A stretch of DNA of 64,000 nt from Metridium senile (Eukaryota > Cnidaria > Anthozoa > Actiniaria > Metridiidae). Location: positions 14,472,681 through 14,536,680 of the forward strand of contig OX459108.1 of the NCBI GenBank assembly GCA_949775045.1, read 5' to 3'. The notes under the pieces are model-generated. The model worked only from the letters and a program-made list of their open reading frames with translations, did no database searches and was not told the DNA's origin. Numbering within the stretch: position 1 is the first letter of the stretch; the number at the start of each line of letters is the position of its first letter. The position numbers were made by a program, and so were the translations under genes. Positions 9,401 to 13,892 of the stretch are shown here, one piece after another.

Positions 9401-11001
9401 AATTCACTCAATGTTTGACGTCAAACCATTGAATAAATTAAGTCACTTGAATAAACTAAGTCAGACACTCGAGTTAATTTATTTGGTCACTCACAATTCG
9501 CTCCAATTCACTCCTAGTCGCTCGAAAAAAGGGGTCGAATCATCCAAACAAAACTACTGTTGATGATAGAGATGATGATGTTGATAAGGATGTTGATAAG
9601 GATGATGATTATGATGATGATGATAGTGATCATAATGATGATTATGATGATGATGATGATAGTGATCATAATGATGATTATGATGATGATGATGGAGATG
9701 ATGATGTTGATAAGGATGTTGATAAGGATGATGATTATGATGATGATGATAGTGATCATAATGATGATTATGATGATGATGATAGTGATCATAATGATGA
9801 TTATGATGATGATGATGGAGATGATGATGTTGATAAGGATGATGATGTTGATGATGATGATGGAGATAATATTGATGATAGAGATGATGATGTTGATAAT
9901 GATGATTATTATGATGATAGAGATGATGATATTGATAAGGATGATGATAAGGATGATGATGATTATGATGATGATAGTGATTATAATGATGATGATAATA
10001 AGGATGATGATGTTGAAGATGATGATAGAGATAATATTGATGATAGAGATGATGATTGAAATGATGATGCTGATAATGGTGAATATTAAAATGATATTTA
10101 TTAATCATATATACGGTATTGTTGTTCATGTAGGGGCTGAGTCAGGATACCGTTGACAATGAACAGAAGATTATGACAGCGGCAGTGCTTGGTAAAACCA
10201 TCGTAAAAGATGATATTCTACAAGACCAGAATCTACCTTTACTGGAGGAAGAGATGAACTTGATGGAACATCGGCTGGAAAACCTTAAGAAGAGAAACTA
10301 TGATAACACTATATGGTAAACATAGAGCATTAAACCAGCTTTGTGGGAATGGGTATATTGGCTAATTTGTTTTTCTATCTTCATGTGATTGCTTGTTGGT
10401 TTGATTTCTGATAAGAAATTTGTTTGAAAGGATTTGTTATTTTTTGTCAACAATGCAACGGCAGTTGGGTCTCTCTCTCTCTCTCTCTCTCGTTCATTTT
10501 TCTTTTCTTTTTATCTTGCTTGTTTGCAAAAAATAAATTACTTTTTTAATATCTCAATTATTCTAGATTGGGCACGTGTGTCCTACTAATGGAGGAAACT
10601 CAGACACACACTCACTACCTCTACGTTTAATTATTTTGCACACAATTCAGCTCACATGTTCATTTTAAATCCAGAGAAAACCTCTAATGGCATAGGAGAG
10701 AATCGAAGAACACATCGAAAAAACTCAACTGGCCAGCGCTCTCACCGCTGATGATGATATGCTCTCACCGCATACCAACCACAAAAACTATATAATTGCA
10801 ATAATTTTCAATATTCTAATTTTTTAATGCAGGTTGAGAGAAGCATTAGACAAAGTAGCCACCCAAAACGAAGTATACGAAGTTGTTGAGGCCAGTGAGC
10901 ATGATATGGAAGTAGAGGCATTTCCTGATGAACTTTTTGCACAGCCAAATGATGAAGGGTTTGATGAGGAACACAGTGATTCTCCTACAGACGAATTAGA
11001 A
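271..11001 (+). CDS. Spectrin-repeat protein gene, internal part, six exons
   Basis: Six exons (271-455, 1098-1245, 1921-2102, 2535-2682, 10134-10315, 10833-11001) join in one frame with GT/AG junctions and encode about 337 residues of helical, Glu/Lys/Leu-rich protein. Heptad-like stretches and tryptophans (AWTTKKQL, MDWRYKELWREH, NGWLDYAESRAE) fit spectrin repeats. Exon lengths alternate 185, 148, 182, 148, 182, 169, with junction phases alternating 2 and 0. Each exon pair is about 330 nt or 110 residues, the usual size of one spectrin repeat, so about three repeats are visible. The gene starts outside the window; its 3' end is not clear. It could be a nesprin, dystonin/MACF or spectrin-like cytoskeletal linker, and the visible part cannot decide which. 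The 7.45-kb intron between exons 4 and 5 hosts the Polinton-like element. Confidence 0.7.
480..1075. repeat. GAATGAATGGATG minisatellite in intron
   Basis: About 600 bp built from degenerate GAATGAATGGATGGATAAAT words. It fills the intron between spectrin exons 1 and 2. Long open frames on either strand (Ile/His/Ser-rich) come from the repeat period and are not genes. Confidence 0.85.
1098..1245 (+). CDS. Spectrin-repeat exon 2
   Basis: Acceptor TTGCAG at 1092-1097 and donor GTGAGT-like at 1246. It completes the split AGG codon from the preceding exon and encodes LQRSTANLLNQSVTDCEQC through VQKQIKDLQ, ending in phase 0. Length 148 nt. Confidence 0.7.
1270..1740. repeat. AACTGCGTGACATA tandem repeat in intron
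   Basis: At least ten copies of AACTGCGTGACAT(A/T) separated by variants of AGTCAACTTTGTA and GACTGTTACTAAC. Unit spacing alternates, giving a higher-order repeat. 1741-1920 is unique intron sequence ending in the exon 3 acceptor. Confidence 0.8.
1921..2102 (+). CDS. Spectrin-repeat exon 3
   Basis: Acceptor TTTGCAG before 1921, donor GTATCA at 2103. Encodes VFEERLEEEEQKYQQIVQQF and MDWRYKELWREHD; strongly helical with conserved Trp. Length 182 nt, ends with two bases of a split Arg codon. Reading past the donor enters the GAT repeat and is not coding. Confidence 0.75.
2115..2475. repeat. GATGAT/GGTGAT microsatellite in intron
   Basis: GAT-trinucleotide-rich DNA follows the exon 3 donor directly. 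Frames through it read poly-Asp, Met/Ile or His and should be ignored. Confidence 0.85.
2535..2682 (+). CDS. Spectrin-repeat exon 4
   Basis: Acceptor TGTTGCAG and donor GTAAAA. Encodes RILKGLLIHSNIVIAEANGW and ends KSIDEQE in phase 0. Length 148 nt, the same as exon 2. This exon is followed by the long intron that carries the mariner-type MITE and the Polinton-like element. Confidence 0.72.
2726..3133. mobile_element. Tc1/mariner-type MITE
   Basis: Ends are CAGTAAAAACCC and GGGTTTTTACTG, flanked on both sides by TA (2724-2725 and 3134-3135). The inverted repeat extends about 30 bp inward (AGTGAGAACCT versus AGGTTCTTACT, with mismatches). It is 408 bp and has no coding capacity. A TA target duplication with CAGT ends fits a nonautonomous Tc1/mariner element. 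It lies in the intron after spectrin exon 4. Confidence 0.75.
3146..3453. repeat. GAT-rich microsatellite, left flank of Polinton-like element
   Basis: Imperfect GATGATGAT/AATGATGTTGATAAGGAT repeat. The same composition resumes at 9559, so the Polinton-like element inserted within one pre-existing GAT array. The last six bases (GTTGAT, 3448-3453) form the left target duplication. Confidence 0.85.
3454..3727. repeat. Left terminal inverted repeat of Polinton-like element
   Basis: 274 bp that match 9285-9558 in reverse with only a few differences, for example AACTTGAGTG versus AACTCGAGTG and CACAAGCGGG versus CGCAAGCGGG. High arm identity suggests recent activity or concerted change. The inner end carries a TATA-like motif. 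Confidence 0.9.
3694..3701 (+). promoter_or_regulatory. TATA-like promoter inside left terminal repeat
   Basis: GATATATA followed by a GC-rich GCGCGGGAG stretch lies about 80 bp before the PC4-like ATG at 3780. Because it sits in the inverted repeat, an identical copy faces inward from the other end. Promoter function is inferred from position and sequence only. Confidence 0.45.
3780..4202 (+). CDS. PC4/Sub1-like ssDNA-binding protein of the element
   Basis: 140 residues. Residues 1-65 resemble the PC4 (transcriptional coactivator p15) fold: MASLFKLGERGYHATVKEF, then FQGKIRVHIRKYI, then GIALSIEEFEELKKVMDDL. This gives the order of beta strands and C-terminal helix seen in PC4, which binds single-stranded or melted DNA. 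The rest is an acidic linker and a basic Lys/Arg-rich tail (KRPEEINEPPKKKLF) that may be a nuclear signal. In dsDNA elements such proteins are expected to act in replication or transcription; that role is inferred. The ATG at 3780 is the first after the promoter in the terminal repeat, and AATAAA follows the stop at 4270. Confidence 0.75.
   Translation: MASLFKLGERGYHATVKEFQGKIRVHIRKYIDIEERKNIPTKFGIALSIEEFEELKKVMDDLTEMLDVMIDPCSMTTQPGDDEELLSAIENEQPNLPRNQSTPKNCKRPEEINEPPKKKLFTNAISCFRTGGKLKSSFRN
4270..4275 (+). terminator. Polyadenylation signal of PC4-like gene
   Basis: AATAAA 67 bp after the stop codon, followed by a GT-rich stretch (GTTGTTTTGTTT). Function is inferred from position. Confidence 0.5.
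4276..4896. other. Noncoding AT-rich stretch inside Polinton-like element
   Basis: No frame longer than about 50 codons and no repeat recognised. It separates the convergent PC4-like gene (+) and zinc-ribbon gene (-). Confidence 0.5.
4897..5688 (-). CDS. Acidic protein with C-terminal zinc ribbons (element gene)
   Basis: About 263 residues in the main frame. The N-terminal third holds a compact domain (ILFWTPGDELLRNQRRI, TNIVDLIEYVLLPYNKE, SFEDGLAELGINKKWVKNK). The middle is very acidic with an uninterrupted Glu run encoded by a GAA/TTC microsatellite at 5163-5210. The C-terminal third has four Cys pairs, CAHC, CPRC, CPIC and CNDC, that can bind zinc. No ATG opens this frame: 5688 reads TTG. 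An ATG at 5750 opens a short acidic frame (MKRKRENDEEYSDFEEEDPM) that stops at 5685 and overlaps by a few bases, which suggests a one-base shift in this copy or a splice. A domain of this kind accompanies A32-type ATPase genes in related elements as I recall; function unknown. Confidence 0.6.
   Translation of the reverse strand: MSDNEDDDDDEPIIKLVLQDLPGSVSQQHASELLHSMATSRNILFWTPGDELLRNQRRISRTNIVDLIEYVLLPYNKEISEPRGLKSFEDGLAELGINKKWVKNKKVLNEVLKKEQEKFENEQNNERMTSDDEERAEEEEGGEDSDGEDNGNQDGGNTNFEEEEEEEEEEEEEEEENDEKEKKNACAHCGDSNIDVNSIVGCPRCQWHDASLRPPRLNQVVNCPICKHHFPLNHDTVKSILVSCNDCGGISHHPNNRSNDDEE
5816..6133 (-). CDS. Small basic protein with hydrophobic Gly-rich C-terminus
   Basis: 105 residues from a clear ATG (MSQVVKRNRGYLQLLVSC). 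Helical and basic in the middle (SYKKKKQILVQEGG) and ending SFIPDLLIPFLTGLLI, a short hydrophobic segment. The layout (basic helix, Gln-x-Gly-Gly, hydrophobic C-terminus) matches a class of small late proteins of adenovirus-like and Polinton-like elements, proposed to be membrane-active or core virion components. The assignment is by pattern only. It lies 128 bp upstream of the zinc-ribbon frame on the same strand, so the two may share a transcript. Confidence 0.55.
   Translation of the reverse strand: MSQVVKRNRGYLQLLVSCPHHQRQFLLDTATPEQVHAIVQAAHNVCKGYVPLNNHDLTMLTPYKESIKSIQDPNISYKKKKQILVQEGGSFIPDLLIPFLTGLLI
6262..6692. repeat. TAGGCTACAG(GT)TG minisatellite inside Polinton-like element
   Basis: More than 30 degenerate copies of TAGGCTACAG with spacers GTG, TTG or none. 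It lies between the divergent promoters of the small basic protein gene and the ATPase gene, so it occupies the likely shared regulatory region. Confidence 0.9.
6777..8168 (+). CDS. A32/FtsK-HerA-type packaging ATPase
   Basis: 463 residues from the ATG at 6777 (GAGACCATGA; the frame opens at TTG 6756 but that is a poor start). Residues 5-24 form a C2H2-type finger (C5, C8, H18, H23). Walker A GMTGCGKTT is at 74-82. Walker B LIVIDD is at about 146-151, followed by FTQGSHHRNLSVIYLVQN, whose final Gln is a sensor-like residue typical of A32-type genome-packaging ATPases. The C-terminal 150 residues are Pro/Ser-rich with a basic stretch RKRKRPRFDQ that may be a nuclear signal. In Polinton-like elements this enzyme pumps DNA into capsids. 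The frame is intact, which is notable because no capsid gene was found beside it. Confidence 0.8.
   Translation: MKRNCPICKEPKANLWSHLKGVHHMEGDIRKQWIEYEKHNRHIIPSGINSDFNQKEKECKPFYLKHPFTCMVSGMTGCGKTTWVQNVLEHKSRMITPTPQRIIWCYTRWQPAYMEMMQTIPGIEFVKGIPSNIESDDYFNVNVRNLIVIDDQMSSASNDKQVINLFTQGSHHRNLSVIYLVQNLFHQSKGNRDISLNCHYLVIFKNPRDKLQIFTLAKQMYPRKTEYFLQKYEEAVSRPFGYLLIDLKTTTPDDCRLRTNVLPDEKQQPEDSSEDKVSKELIKHLKQQSIVLPPIASKVQNLQDQMVDTLNDSNLSVDQKAREYVNLQNDFLQYKKKLNSTPSPLPRPSSNSMPPVPMDPQTESMPPPFHENGISQSEVSTPLPTPSISNYQPFTPVQTLVPEGLLTPPPSSSPGERKRKRPRFDQIKNMLDDDAHKVQGPYLKAYRTRRSMRIRNRFNPLLD
8241..8343 (+). pseudogene. Inverted duplicate of the zinc-ribbon gene tail
   Basis: The plus strand reads HDTVKSI, then VSCNDCGGISHHPNN and an acidic end with stop, nearly the same as the C-terminus of the minus-strand zinc-ribbon protein at 4897-5000. 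A deletion removes one CPIC ribbon compared with the donor. It has no start and follows the ATPase stop by 72 bp. It looks like a dead fragment, but an inverted copy of a gene end within one element is unusual. Confidence 0.7.
8386..9006 (-). CDS. Unassigned protein of Polinton-like element
   Basis: About 207 residues from ATG 9006. The frame stays open upstream to 9120 without an ATG. No family recognised with confidence. Seen: MRTNPLLDCLGRPVKEGYES near the start, a Trp/Arg/Asp-rich middle (RRWDRTDRDIETLGC), and an aromatic C-terminal third (EELYNEFYDFYFGQYRLD). Just upstream, still in frame, are the residues GDHYHVIVY. His-x-His followed by hydrophobics resembles motif II of HUH replication endonucleases, but the upstream part is disrupted by A-runs at 9037-9045 and 9093-9102 and no helicase domain follows. 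The gene may be the element's replication protein in broken form or something unrelated. It is GC-richer than its neighbours. Confidence 0.5.
   Translation of the reverse strand: MRTNPLLDCLGRPVKEGYESRFFCNLGARRIKSFTMTEDIIDVIRHLVQPPREVIHADREFQSLIDFVRANPKSGQGQTRRWDRTDRDIETLGCVVSVTFLDEKDRVLASSRLSYERFFIGILKDHYEELYNEFYDFYFGQYRLDPGTLPLHEKQARELYKLLLYYECPVVATGKHEEPSSAQITLTYKNNNNSFWVDWESDDFDG
9102..9287 (+). CDS. Small hypothetical frame beside right terminal repeat
   Basis: 61 residues (MSHAFDVNALFPKLLTLSEL to the Lys/Leu/Arg-rich end). It begins at the end of an A-run and stops inside the inner edge of the terminal repeat. No family recognised. It could be a remnant of a longer gene or chance. Confidence 0.25.
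   Translation: MSHAFDVNALFPKLLTLSELFTTIFFYSLKGGNCKADMFSPLTQQYIRLRLGRLKELKVEG
9285..9558. repeat. Right terminal inverted repeat of Polinton-like element
   Basis: Reverse copy of the left arm; ends CAAAACTACT at 9558 followed by GTTGAT. The inner end overlaps the stop of the small plus-strand frame that ends at 9287. Confidence 0.9.
9311..9318 (-). promoter_or_regulatory. TATA-like promoter inside right terminal repeat
   Basis: Mirror copy of the left motif, pointing into the element on the minus strand toward the frame at 8386-9006. Distance to that frame is about 300 bp. Confidence 0.4.
9559..10090. repeat. GAT-rich microsatellite, right flank of Polinton-like element
   Basis: GATGATGATAGTGATCATAATGAT-type array with higher-order duplication: segments of about 115 bp (9590-9700 and 9715-9835) are near copies. 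Frames read poly-His/Tyr or Met/Ile and are not genes. It ends before the acceptor of spectrin exon 5. Confidence 0.9.
10134..10315 (+). CDS. Spectrin-repeat exon 5
   Basis: Acceptor TTCATGTAG at 10125-10133, donor GTAAAC at 10316. Encodes GLSQDTVDNEQKIMTAAVL through LENLKKRNYDNTI and two bases of a Trp codon. Length 182 nt, identical to exon 3, and in frame with exon 4 across the 7.45-kb intron. Confidence 0.72.
10316..10832. mobile_element. Intron with copy of dispersed LINE-associated repeat
   Basis: A CT dinucleotide run lies at 10471-10491. From about 10540 to 10700 the sequence (GGGCACGTGTGTCCTA, CAGACACACACTCACTACCT, TTTTGCACACAATT) matches 45370-45510. There the same sequence precedes a reverse-transcriptase C-terminal fragment, so this piece is probably a retroelement remnant. 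Confidence 0.5.
10833..11001 (+). CDS. Spectrin-repeat exon 6 (3' boundary uncertain)
   Basis: Acceptor AATGCAG; completes the Trp codon and encodes LREALDKVATQNEVYEVVEA then an acidic segment (EVEAFPDELFAQ, EGFDEEHSDS). A possible donor GTACGA follows at 11002, giving a phase-0 end as in exons 2 and 4. Without splicing, the frame runs into an ACGATG repeat that reads as Met/Thr/Ile and stops at 11136, which is unlikely protein. The acidic tail departs from the spectrin pattern and may mark the end of the repeat region. Confidence 0.55.
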
Positions 11002-11036
11002 GTACGAGAACTTGCAATGAAATTATTGATAGCACA

Positions 11037-11515
11037 CACGATGATGACAACGATGATGATGATGATGACGATACGGTTGATAATGATAATGATGACGATA
11101 CGGTTGATAATGATGATGATGACGATACGTTTATAAATGATAATGATGACGATACGGTTGATAATGATGATGATGACGATACGGTTGATAATGATAATGA
11201 TGACGATACGGTTATAAATGATAATGATGACGATACGGTTGATAATGATGATGATGACGATACGGTTGATAATGATGGCAACGGCGGCGATACGGTTGAT
11301 AATGATAATGATGACGATACGGTTGATAATGATAATGAGCGTAATGATGTTAAGAAGCATTGTGGTAGTGAGGGTAGTGATGTAGATGATGGTGAAAATG
11401 ATGATGATGATGATCTGATGATGACTGATGGTAGTAATGATGATGATGGCAACGGCGATACGGATGATAATGATAATAGGCGTAATGAGGAGCAGGATGG
11501 TAATAAGGCCGGGTA

Positions 11516-11554
<39 letters not shown>

Positions 11555-11735
11555 GTTAAAATGGTTATGATGATAAGGAGCAGTGTGATGGTAATGAGGG
11601 TAATGATGATTCTGATGAATGATGATGCTGATGATGGTGATGGTGATGATGGTGAAAATGGTTATGATGGTAATGAGGGTAATGATGATGTTGATGACTT
11701 ACGATGATGAAAATGATGATGATGGTAATGAGGGT
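11037..11735. repeat. GACGATACGGTTGATAATGAT tandem repeat, acidic frame
   Basis: About 12 copies of a 24-30-bp unit at 11060-11335, then GATGATGGT-rich sequence to 11735. One plus frame reads a long Asp/Asn-rich stretch, but it is one base out of step with spectrin exon 6. Treated as intronic or 3' noncoding repeat. 11736-11872 is unique AT-rich DNA without a gene. Confidence 0.8.
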
Positions 11736-11872
11736 AAATATGATATGACCATACATATTTATCAAAAATCTGGCAATCTGGTCAAAAATTAAGAAAGAAT
11801 GTCCTTGGCTGTTGTATTAGAATGAATATTTAAAAATATTTTGCTTACTTATCTACGGTGGCCCACAAGTAT

Positions 11873-12150
11873 CACGGCAATAAACAAAACTTCACGGCAA
11901 GAAACAAAACTTCACGGCAAGAAACAAAACTTCACGGCAAGAAACAAAACTTCACGGCAAGAAACAAAACTTCACGGCAAGAAACAAAACTTCACGGCAA
12001 GAAACAAAACTTCACGGCAAGAAACAAAACTTCACGGCAATAAACAAAACTTCACGGCGATAAACAAAACTTCACGGCAATAAACAAAACTCCACGGCAA
12101 TAAACAAAACTCCACGGCGGAAGTAAAACTTCACGGCGGAAATAAATAAC
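11873..12150. repeat. 20-bp tandem repeat (ACTTCACGGCAAGAAACAAA)
   Basis: About 13 near-perfect copies of the 20-bp unit, with CAAT, CGAT and CGGAAG variants toward the 3' end. The last copies run directly into the 5' flank of the integrase-like gene at 12193. The translated repeat (FTARNKTSRQETKLHG) is a by-product. Confidence 0.9.
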
Positions 12151-12192
12151 ACATTGACCAAAAAAACACAATGCTCTGCGCATCAAGTCAAA

Positions 12193-12906
12193 ATGGCGGA
12201 CTTGGACTCGGATGAAGATTTTTCACAAGAAGAGTTGATAACGTTTTATTTCTACAGAGGTTTTCAATACGAGGAAATTCGCATGCTTCTGAGTAAACGT
12301 CACAACCTAGAGATAAGTATTGCTACCCTCAAAAGGCGAATTAAAAGTTATGGCCTTAGGAGACGTAATATGTCCTACGATCACGGCGAACTTGAGAAGA
12401 AGATAAGAGAAATCGTAGATGGGCCTGGTTGCTTGAAAGGATATCGTTCTGTTTGGCACACACTTCAGTTGAAGGGTATCAGAGTCCCTAGATTTTCAGT
12501 GCAATCACTTTTACATGACATCGATTCTGATGGAACCGAGGAAAAAAAGGGCTCATAGACTAAAAAGGAGAACTTATCAAAACCCAGGCCCTAACTTTTC
12601 TTGGCATTGCGATGGCTATGACAAACTTGCGCCATTTGGTTTCCCTATTCACGGTTGTATAGATGGATTCAGCAGAAACGTTTTATGGCTTTTTGTCACT
12701 CGCACAAACAGTAATCCTAATAGAATAGCCACTTTCTATTTAAATACTGTTAAGGAATTTGAAGGATGTCCAGTTTACTTGATAACCGACCTGGGAACTG
12801 AAAATGGAATAATGGCCGGAATTCACTCATTTTATAGAGATGATGCGACGTGCCACAAGTACGTACCATCTCCAAGGAACCAAAGCATTGAATCCTGGTG
12901 GTCTAA
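12193..12906 (+). pseudogene. Integrase-core (DDE) transposase, frameshifted and truncated
   Basis: Frame 1 from ATG 12193 gives MADLDSDEDFSQEELITFYF, a helix-turn-helix segment (GFQYEEIRMLLSKRHNLEIS) and RSVWHTLQLKGIRVP. It breaks near the A-run at 12542-12548, and the catalytic part continues in another frame: FSWHCDGYDKLAPFGF (first Asp), VYLITDLGTENG (second Asp), NQSIESWWS (Glu). These are the DDE signatures of an RVE-type integrase core. The gene stops abruptly at 12906, where an inverted copy of its own 5' part begins. It belongs to a cut-and-paste or integrase-like family common in animal genomes; the exact superfamily is not decided. Confidence 0.7.
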
Positions 12907-12984
12907 CTGAAGTGTGTGCCAAACAGAACGATATCCTTTCAAGCAACCAGGCCCATCTACGATTTCTCTTATCTTCTTCTCAAG

Positions 12985-13120
12985 ACTTTATCTGACTTTA
13001 TTTATTTACTTTTTTTTTTTTTAATGATATTTATATTCTATTTATTTATTTTTACATTGTAAAAAGCATTGAGACCATGTAATTATGCGTTTTTAAGAAT
13101 TAAATTATTATTATTATTAA
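12985..13120 (-). mobile_element. Short retroelement 3' fragment
   Basis: This insertion splits the right foldback arm between CTTCTCAAG and TTCGCCGTG. It has a T-run and TTTATTTATTT, and it ends in a TTATTATTATTA stretch, like the tails of LINEs elsewhere in this window. Confidence 0.5.
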
Positions 13121-13382
13121 GTTCGCCGTGATCGTAGGACATATTACGTCTCCTAAGGCCATAACTTTTAATTCGCCTTTTGAGGGTAGCAATACTTATC
13201 TCTAGGTTGTGACGTTTACTCAGAAGCATGCGAATTTCCTCGTATTGAAAACCTCTGTAGAAATAAAACGTTATCAACCTTCTTGTGAAAAATCTTCATC
13301 CGAGTCCAAGTCCGCCATTTTGACTTGACGCGCAGAGCATTGTGGTTTTTTGGTCAATGTGTTATTTATTTCCGCCGTGAAC

Positions 13383-13582
13383 NNNNNNNNNNNNNNNNNN
13401 NNNNNNNNNNNNNNNNNNNNNNNNNNNNNNNNNNNNNNNNNNNNNNNNNNNNNNNNNNNNNNNNNNNNNNNNNNNNNNNNNNNNNNNNNNNNNNNNNNNN
13501 NNNNNNNNNNNNNNNNNNNNNNNNNNNNNNNNNNNNNNNNNNNNNNNNNNNNNNNNNNNNNNNNNNNNNNNNNNNNNNNNNN
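13383..13582. other. Assembly gap (200 N)
   Basis: Exactly 200 undetermined bases. The left edge lies inside the inverted copy of the 20-bp-repeat flank, so a palindrome or tandem repeat probably broke the assembly. True size is unknown. Confidence 0.99.
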
Positions 13583-13890
13583 GTCCATAGCAGGTCGCCA
13601 TATTTCGATTAGATCTATAGGAGTATCACTCAAACGCATGAACCCGTGGCCAACAAATTCATTTCAACAAAGAAATCACCAAAACAATGAATGCTATAAG
13701 AAATGACCTTTCTGAAAGGCAACACTTGTAAATAATATTGAAGTTGATCGACAAGGGCAAGAAATCCAAAAAAAAAAATTTGAATAAAACAGGTTCATCA
13801 ACAGCAATATTTCTACAAATAAATGAAATAAAAAGACTTATCTATTGAGTAAGTTTGTATTACTTTATATACTACTAGTGTCCAATACTT
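13583..13890. other. Unique AT-rich DNA, no gene seen
   Basis: About 300 bp after the gap. TCGCCATATTTCGATT near its start also occurs in the flanks of the collagen-Ig genes. No frame or structure is supported. Confidence 0.4.
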
Positions 13891-13892
13891 TG

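Larger units (their letters stand above)
3454..9558. mobile_element. Compact Polinton/Maverick-like element (6.1 kb, intact ends)
   Basis: The element starts AGTAGTTTTG and ends CAAAACTACT, has 274-bp terminal inverted repeats, and is flanked by GTTGAT on both sides (3448-3453, 9559-9564). AG/CT ends, long inverted repeats and a 6-bp duplication are hallmarks of Polintons and related integrating dsDNA elements. Genes inside: PC4-like protein (+), acidic zinc-ribbon protein (-), small basic protein (-), packaging-type ATPase (+), and an unassigned 207-residue frame (-). This gene set resembles the structural/late side of Polinton-like and adintovirus-type genomes. No protein-primed DNA polymerase B, RVE integrase, protease or double-jelly-roll capsid protein could be read. 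At 6.1 kb it is less than half the usual Polinton length, so it is either nonautonomous or uses an unrecognised replicase. Confidence 0.8.
12118..13382. mobile_element. Foldback structure around integrase gene
   Basis: The left arm 12118-12468 (20-bp repeat flank plus the gene's N-terminal 275 bases) is repeated in reverse at 12907-12984 and 13121-13382, where the minus strand again reads MADLDSDEDFSQE and RRIKSYGLRRRNMSYDHGEL. The right arm is split by a 136-bp insertion and then enters the assembly gap. It is either a long-arm foldback transposon or a rearranged pair of copies. Confidence 0.7.

Noticed and set aside
3454..9558. Calling the element a complete autonomous Polinton
   Set aside because: No polymerase B, integrase, protease or capsid gene could be read, and the length is less than half the usual size.
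11841..12083. Possible CRISPR-like array of 20-bp repeats
   Set aside because: The units are head-to-tail with no unique spacers and the host is a eukaryote; it is a simple tandem repeat.
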